From Rhinopithecus roxellana (Eukaryota > Chordata > Mammalia > Primates > Cercopithecidae): a DNA stretch of 64,000 bases. Location of the stretch: the NCBI RefSeq assembly GCF_007565055.1, contig NC_044557.1, positions 138,737,493-138,801,492 of the forward strand, given 5' to 3'. Under the pieces are notes generated by a model. That model was given only the letters and a program-made list of their open reading frames with translations, was not told the DNA's origin and did no database searches. Below are positions 59,566 to 64,000 of this stretch, one piece after another; the stretch's first letter is position 1, and each line of letters begins with the position of its first letter. The translations under genes and the position numbers were made by a program.

Positions 59566-60940
59566 TCCTTGAGGGAGATGACCTCCTTCTGTGTGTCACA
59601 GAAGCCCAAGATAACGCCACAGAGAGGGGATGGAGGCATTCTGCATCTGCCATATTGTCTCACCTACAAGGATCAGCTCAGCATCATGGAGGATTTTGTC
59701 TTACAGGGAAAAGGTAAACAGATCTCCAGTGGTCATCACTACTGCCACAAAATACCAGCAATCTTTACTATAAGAGAGTCCCCAGTCGACACAGGCCCTG
59801 AATCCAGTTTGAAGAGTAGCCAGGAGCTGCATCGCTTCAGAGTAGGAGGCCAACTTAGGAGCCCTTACCCCTGAAACCTAAACTGCTACAGCACAGCACC
59901 ATCTTTAAACCAGACCCATTTCTAAAGTACATTCTGTCCTAGGGATCAGTTTCAACTGACTTCCCATTCCTGAGACACCACTGTCACTCTACCACATTCA
60001 CACAGGTGCCTACAGCACTACAACTCTGGATACCTGGAGCCTAGGCCAGATGGAATTGCCAAGATCTCAATGTCTGAACCCACATGGCACCACCCTCATT
60101 CCCCCAGGGAACAACTGAACTTGCAACACAGAGAAGCTGCTAAATAGCCAGCTGAATGACTTGCCCATGTGCACTCATTGTTGCGCACAGCCCATGGACA
60201 ACCTGGCAAACCAGCACACATCCACATCCAGTTCAATAGTCAGCCCTGTGGTTCCCTATGCCCCCACCCACCAGATCATTGGAGAGCCACCTGAATCCAC
60301 CGTGCCTGCAAACACTCACACCTGGCTCAGCAGCCAGTCCCTTAGTGGACCCGTCCACTTTAATAGATTGCCAAAGAGCCACCTGGTCCAGATATGCCTG
60401 CATGTACATTTACTTATCCCAATAGTCTGTATGACAGCAATTCTGACTCTCTGGACAGAGTGCCATGAAGCCATCCAGCCCTTCTGTGCCCAGTCCACCC
60501 ACACTGGGCAGACCTCCAATCTTGCAGTGACCCCAACTCCCTGGAGAGACAGCTGCACAATCTCCCAGCAGGTCACAGTCACACATTCATGAGCACGGCT
60601 TAACAGCCAGCCTGGTAGCAGCCACTGCCTCCCCAGAGAAGCCACCAGGCCTCTCTACCTACATATGTCTGGTCTGTTAGGCCTCTGTACCTACATATGT
60701 CTGGTCTGATGATTAACCTGATACTCTCACCACAAGCAATACTGTGCCACCACCATCACAAAGTTGTATAGCCTAACCTACTGAGGCAATTGCAGACATT
60801 GCTAATGAGAATTATAGCCAAAGAAACTGCACAGGGGCCACACAAGCTAGCCAGAACCAAAACCAACATACCATAACTAATTGACACCTAAGAACCCATC
60901 CATAGGAAAAATTCTTCCCCTACAAAAGTTATGATATCAA
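59566..60940 (+). mobile_element. Old L1 5' UTR-like region
   Basis: GC-richer, C/A-rich 1.4 kb block lying directly upstream of L1 ORF1 in the same orientation, as an L1 5' UTR would. Repeated phrases ('gagccacctgaatccaccgt' and 'gagccacctggtccagatat') and a 32-base tandem repeat lie within it. It contains a 143-codon frame (60161-60592, proline/threonine/serine-rich) and an opposite 109-codon frame, neither with a motif I know. The left boundary is a guess from composition. Confidence 0.7.
60647..60710. repeat. 32-bp tandem duplication in the L1 5' UTR
   Basis: 60647-60678 and 60679-60710 differ at two or three positions. Both carry 'acctacatatgtctggtctg'. Confidence 0.92.
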
Positions 60941-62298
60941 TGTAAAGAAACACGGAACACGAAAAAGCAAGGAGACATGATGGCTTCAAACAAGTATAAT
61001 AAGTCTCTAGCAACAGAGCCCAAACAAAAAGGACATTCACAGAATGTCTGAAAAGGAATTCAAAATGATCACCTTAAGGAAATTTCATGAGATACAAAGG
61101 AACACAAACAAATAATTCACTGAAATCAAGAAAACAATTTATGGTCTAAATGAGAAATTCAACAAAGAGAAAGATGAAATTAAAAATATCTTAGAGTTGA
61201 AGAATTCTATGAAGGAAATAAAAAATACAACTGAGAGCTTCAAGAACAGACTAGATGAAGCAGAAGATAGAATTTCTGATTTTGAAGACTGGATTTATTA
61301 TTATTATTATTATTATTATACTTTAAGTTCTAGGGTACATGTGCACAACATGCAGGTTTGTTACATATGTATACTTGTGCCATGTTGGTGTGTTGCACCC
61401 ATCAACCCATCAGCACCCATCAACTCATCATTTACATCAAGTATAACTCCCAATGCCATCCCTCCTCCCTCCCCCCTCCCCATAATAGGCCCCAGTGTGT
61501 GATGTTCCCCTTCCAGAGTCCAAGTAATCTCATTGTTCAATTCCCACCTATGAGTGAGAACATGCGGTCAGAGTGAACAGGCAACCTACAGAATGGGAGA
61601 ACATTTTTGCAATCTACTCATCTGACAAAGGGCTAATATCCAGAACCTACAAAGAACTCAAACAAATTTATGAGAAAAAAACAAACAACCCCATCAAAAA
61701 GTAGGCAAAGGATATGAATAGACATTTCTCAAAAGAAGACATGCATACAGCCAACAGGCACATGAAAAAAATGCTCGTCATCACTGGCCATCAGAGAAAT
61801 GCAAATGAAAACCACAGTGAGATACCATCTCACACCGGTTAGAATGACAATCATTAAAAAGTCAGGAAGACAGGATTTTAAAAATAATCTAGTGATGGGG
61901 CAAATAAAGAAAGCCTATGGGACTTACAGAATGCCATTAAGCAAACAAATAATCTCATTACAGGTATTCCAGGTGTAGAAGAGATAGAAAAAGAAACAGA
62001 AAAGTCATCTAATGAAATAATTTCTGAAAACATTCTATGTATTGGGATATGGACATCCAGATTCAGGAAGCTCAAAGATCTCTAGGTAGATTCAGCCGAA
62101 AAGAACCTTCCAAGGAACATTACAATCAAACTGTCAAGAGTAAAAGACAGAATTAGAAAAAAAAAAAGTAAAAGTAAAAGTAGAAACTAAAAGCTGCAAG
62201 AGAACAGTGTCAAGTCACATATAAGAGAACTCCCATTCGACTATCAGCAGATTGCGTAGCAGAAATCTTGCAGGCTAGGAAAGAATGGAATGAAGAGC
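60941..62298 (+). pseudogene. Old L1 ORF1 remnant, interrupted
   Basis: Sense-strand L1M-type ORF1, which in life makes the RNA-binding chaperone of the L1 particle. First part (to 61296): 'aagcaaggagacatgatggc', 'aatgtctgaaaaggaattca', 'ttcactgaaatcaagaaaac', 'gaattctatgaaggaaataa' (coiled-coil part). Second part (from 61879): 'ggcaaataaagaaagcctat', 'gatatggacatccagattca', 'ctaaaagctgcaagagaaca', 'agcagattgcgtagcagaaa' (C-terminal part). A younger L1 lies between the parts; frameshifts and stops elsewhere make it inactive. Confidence 0.85.
61297..61865 (-). mobile_element. L1PA-type insertion with 5' inversion, nested in ORF1
   Basis: 61297-61568 is antisense L1 3' end ((TTA)n tail, 'actttaagttctagggtaca', 'ctatgagtgagaacatgcgg'). 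61569-61865 flips to sense ORF2 ('gaacaggcaacctacagaat', 'acaaagggctaatatccaga', 'agataccatctcacaccggt'). Duplication 'gaagactggattt' (61284-61296) versus 'gaagacaggattt' (61866-61878) encloses both parts. Several hundred bases of L1 between the arms are missing, so it is an inversion with deletion. Confidence 0.95.
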
Positions 62299-62460
62299 TG
62301 AGAATTCTCTCAGATTTTACTTGTCTGGGAAGGTCTTTACTTTTCCTTCATTTCTGAGGGATAATTTTCATAGAAATAGTACTCTTGGCAAACAGTTCCT
62401 TCTACCTTAAGCACTTTGTATATATCATCCCATTGTCTCCTATCCTGCAAGATTGGCCTT
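62299..62460 (-). other. Inverted segment within the old L1 ORF1
   Basis: Reads antisense ORF1 3' end: 'gaattctctcagattttact', 'tgtctgggaaggtctttact', 'atatcatcccattgtctcct', 'atcctgcaag'. Sense L1 lies on both sides. The sense text 'cttgcaggctaggaaagaat' just before it and 'ctcctatcctgcaag' at its end are inverted copies of one stretch, so the event was more than a simple flip. Confidence 0.8.
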
Positions 62461-63015
62461 ATTGTCAAGGCCAATCACAAGACTGGCCTTATAGGGAACA
62501 CTCAAGAGTGCTACAACGAGAAACATGAGAGCAATAATTATTATCACAAAACACATGGAAGTATGAAACCCACCAGTGAAGATAAATGTATAAATCAACG
62601 TTAGAACAGCCCAGTGAAGTAATAGTGCAGTGTAAATCTTTCAATCCTCCAGTATGAAGGATTAAAGTAAAAATGCTTAAAAACAATAGCTCCCAGTAGT
62701 GGCTAAGGAACACACAACAGATAAATAAGTAAACTAGAGCAACAAAATTATTAATTGTAGAGAAGAGGGAAAAATTGTAGAGTATTTCTGCGTGACCAAA
62801 GTCAAGTTGCTATGAACCTAAAATAATCCATTTTAGCCACAAGATTTTATGTTAGCACAATAGTAACCACAAAGAAAGAAGTTAAAGCAGATACATAAAT
62901 AACAAAGAGAAAGGAAACAAAGTTAGCTCCACAGAAACCCACCAAACTACTGAAGCAAACAGACACAGAGTAAGAAAGGAACAATGAATCTATAAAAGAA
63001 CCAGAAAACAACTAA
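62461..63015 (+). mobile_element. Old L1: ORF1 end and inter-ORF region
   Basis: Sense L1 resumes: 'caatcacaagactggcctta', 'acactcaagagtgctacaac', 'ttattatcacaaaacacatg', 'aaaacaactaacaaaatggt'. Divergence is higher than in ORF1; several indels. Confidence 0.75.
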
Positions 63016-64000
63016 CAAAATGGTAGGAATAACTCCTTATCTATCAATAACCACCTTGAATATAAATGAATTAAATTATCCAATTAAAACATAAGGTAAG
63101 GAGTGGCTGAATGGAGAAAAAATAGGACCTAACTACACATAGCCTGCAAGAGACTCACTTAATAATTAAAGACAAACATCGACTAAATGGAAGGCATAGA
63201 AAAAGACATTTCAGGCAAATGAAAACCAAACTGAACATAAGCAACCATACTTATAAACAGACTTTCAGTCAGAGACTGAAGAGACATCATTATACAATGA
63301 AAATGGGATCAATTCAATAAGAGTATATAATAATTGCAAATATATATACACCCAACAATGGAGCACCCAGATATATAATGAAAATATTACATCTAAAGGG
63401 ATGGACTGCAATGAAATAATAGTACAGGACTTCAGTTCCCCACTTTCCTCTAGAAAAAAAGTCTACAAAGAAAAATTGGAATTAAATCTTACCATAGATC
63501 AAATGAACCTAATGAACGTTTGCACAGCTTTCCATCCAACAGCTACAGAGCACACATTCTTCTCAACTTCACTTGGAACATTTTCCAGGATAGATTACAC
63601 GTTAGACCACAAACAAGTGGTCTAACAAATTTTAAAAACCTGAAATCTTGTAAGTATCTTTTCTGGCCACAATGGTATAAAACTAGAAGTCAACAAGAAA
63701 AACTTCAGAAATTTTACAGTAACATGGAAATTAAACACCTTGTTCCTATGAAACAAACGGGTAAATGAAGAAATTAAAAGGGATATAACAATTTTTCTTG
63801 AGACAAACAAGAACAGAAACAACAAAACTTCTATGGAACATAACAAAAGCATTTCTAACGGAGAAGTTAGTAATAAACCCTTAGATTAAAAAAAAATTCA
63901 AATAAACAACATAAAAACAACCTAAAGGAACAAAAAATACTAGAACAAACTACACTCAAAACTCTTTGAACAAAGGAAATAGTAAAGCTCAGAGCAGAGA
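63016..64000 (+). pseudogene. Old L1 ORF2 remnant (endonuclease domain), cut by window edge
   Basis: Sense ORF2 from 'ctccttatctatcaataacc' through the endonuclease domain into the linker before the reverse transcriptase. The open piece 63401-63625 includes 'IIVQDFSSP' where L1 has IIVGDFNTP, and 'FHPTATEHTFFS', 'FSRIDYTLDHK'. 63662-63670 codes S-G-H where the active-site S-D-H is expected, so a catalytic aspartate is lost. The domain normally nicks target DNA at T-rich sites to prime reverse transcription. Frameshifts and stops also inactivate it. The element continues beyond the window. Confidence 0.85.

Noticed and set aside
60161..60592. 143-codon frame
   Set aside because: It sits in the L1 5' UTR-like region, has no motif, and is not in the position or strand of primate L1 ORF0.
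1..64000. tRNA, snRNA, Y RNA, 5S or 7SK genes or copies
   Set aside because: Read through for their hallmark sequences on both strands; only the tRNA-derived MIRs and 7SL-derived Alus were found.

Overview
The window reads as nuclear DNA of a catarrhine primate, most likely an Old World monkey (Cercopithecidae). It is AT-rich, has no CpG island, and is dominated by primate interspersed repeats: about 22 Alu or Alu-derived copies, several L1s, an HAL1, L2, MIR, THE1/MST/MLT1 (ERVL-MaLR) LTR elements and old DNA transposons. The lineage clue is the young Alu at 25.94-26.25 kb. It carries AluYR-type differences ('ggctcaagcctg', 'gagatccggccactgc', 'aaaactagccgggcg') that I know from macaque and baboon Alus, not from human AluY. 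Subfamily names are from memory; no repeat database was searched.

I found no protein-coding gene, no exon I would defend, and no tRNA, snRNA or rRNA gene. Nearly all long reading frames lie in Alu, L1, L2 or MaLR sequence. The rest are about as long as chance allows in AT-rich DNA of this size. The window is best read as intergenic or deep-intronic.

Layout. 0-17 kb: an L2 tail, eight Alus (seven of them antisense), MIRs, microsatellites and unassigned sequence. 17.0-18.5 kb: an L1 3' end with a 5' inversion, an Alu, and three separate short tandem duplications. 18.5-25 kb: an antisense L2, a Tigger-like DNA transposon, a MER5-like fragment, a (CT)n(GT)n tract, and a solo THE1-type LTR hit at its last bases by an AluY. 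25-33 kb: an old L1 split by the AluYR-type Alu, an MLT1 LTR, a second inverted copy of the Tigger-like element, more Alus, and a long AT/GT microsatellite seeded at an Alu tail. 35-43 kb: two consecutive MIRs, a DNA transposon split by an Alu monomer, L2 pieces including a decayed reverse transcriptase core, an HAL1, and an AluJ split by an L1. 44.2-46.4 kb: a complete-structure MSTA-like MaLR element (LTR, internal region, LTR). 46-56 kb: Alu-free, AT-rich DNA with two solo LTRs. 56-64 kb: a MIR split by an Alu, an old hAT-like element, and a long old sense-strand L1. That L1 runs off the right edge and contains a younger L1 with its own 5' inversion plus a local inversion in ORF1.

No genes act together here. 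The interest is in the nested insertion record: target-site duplications, twin-priming inversions, split elements, small tandem duplications and two perfect hairpins.
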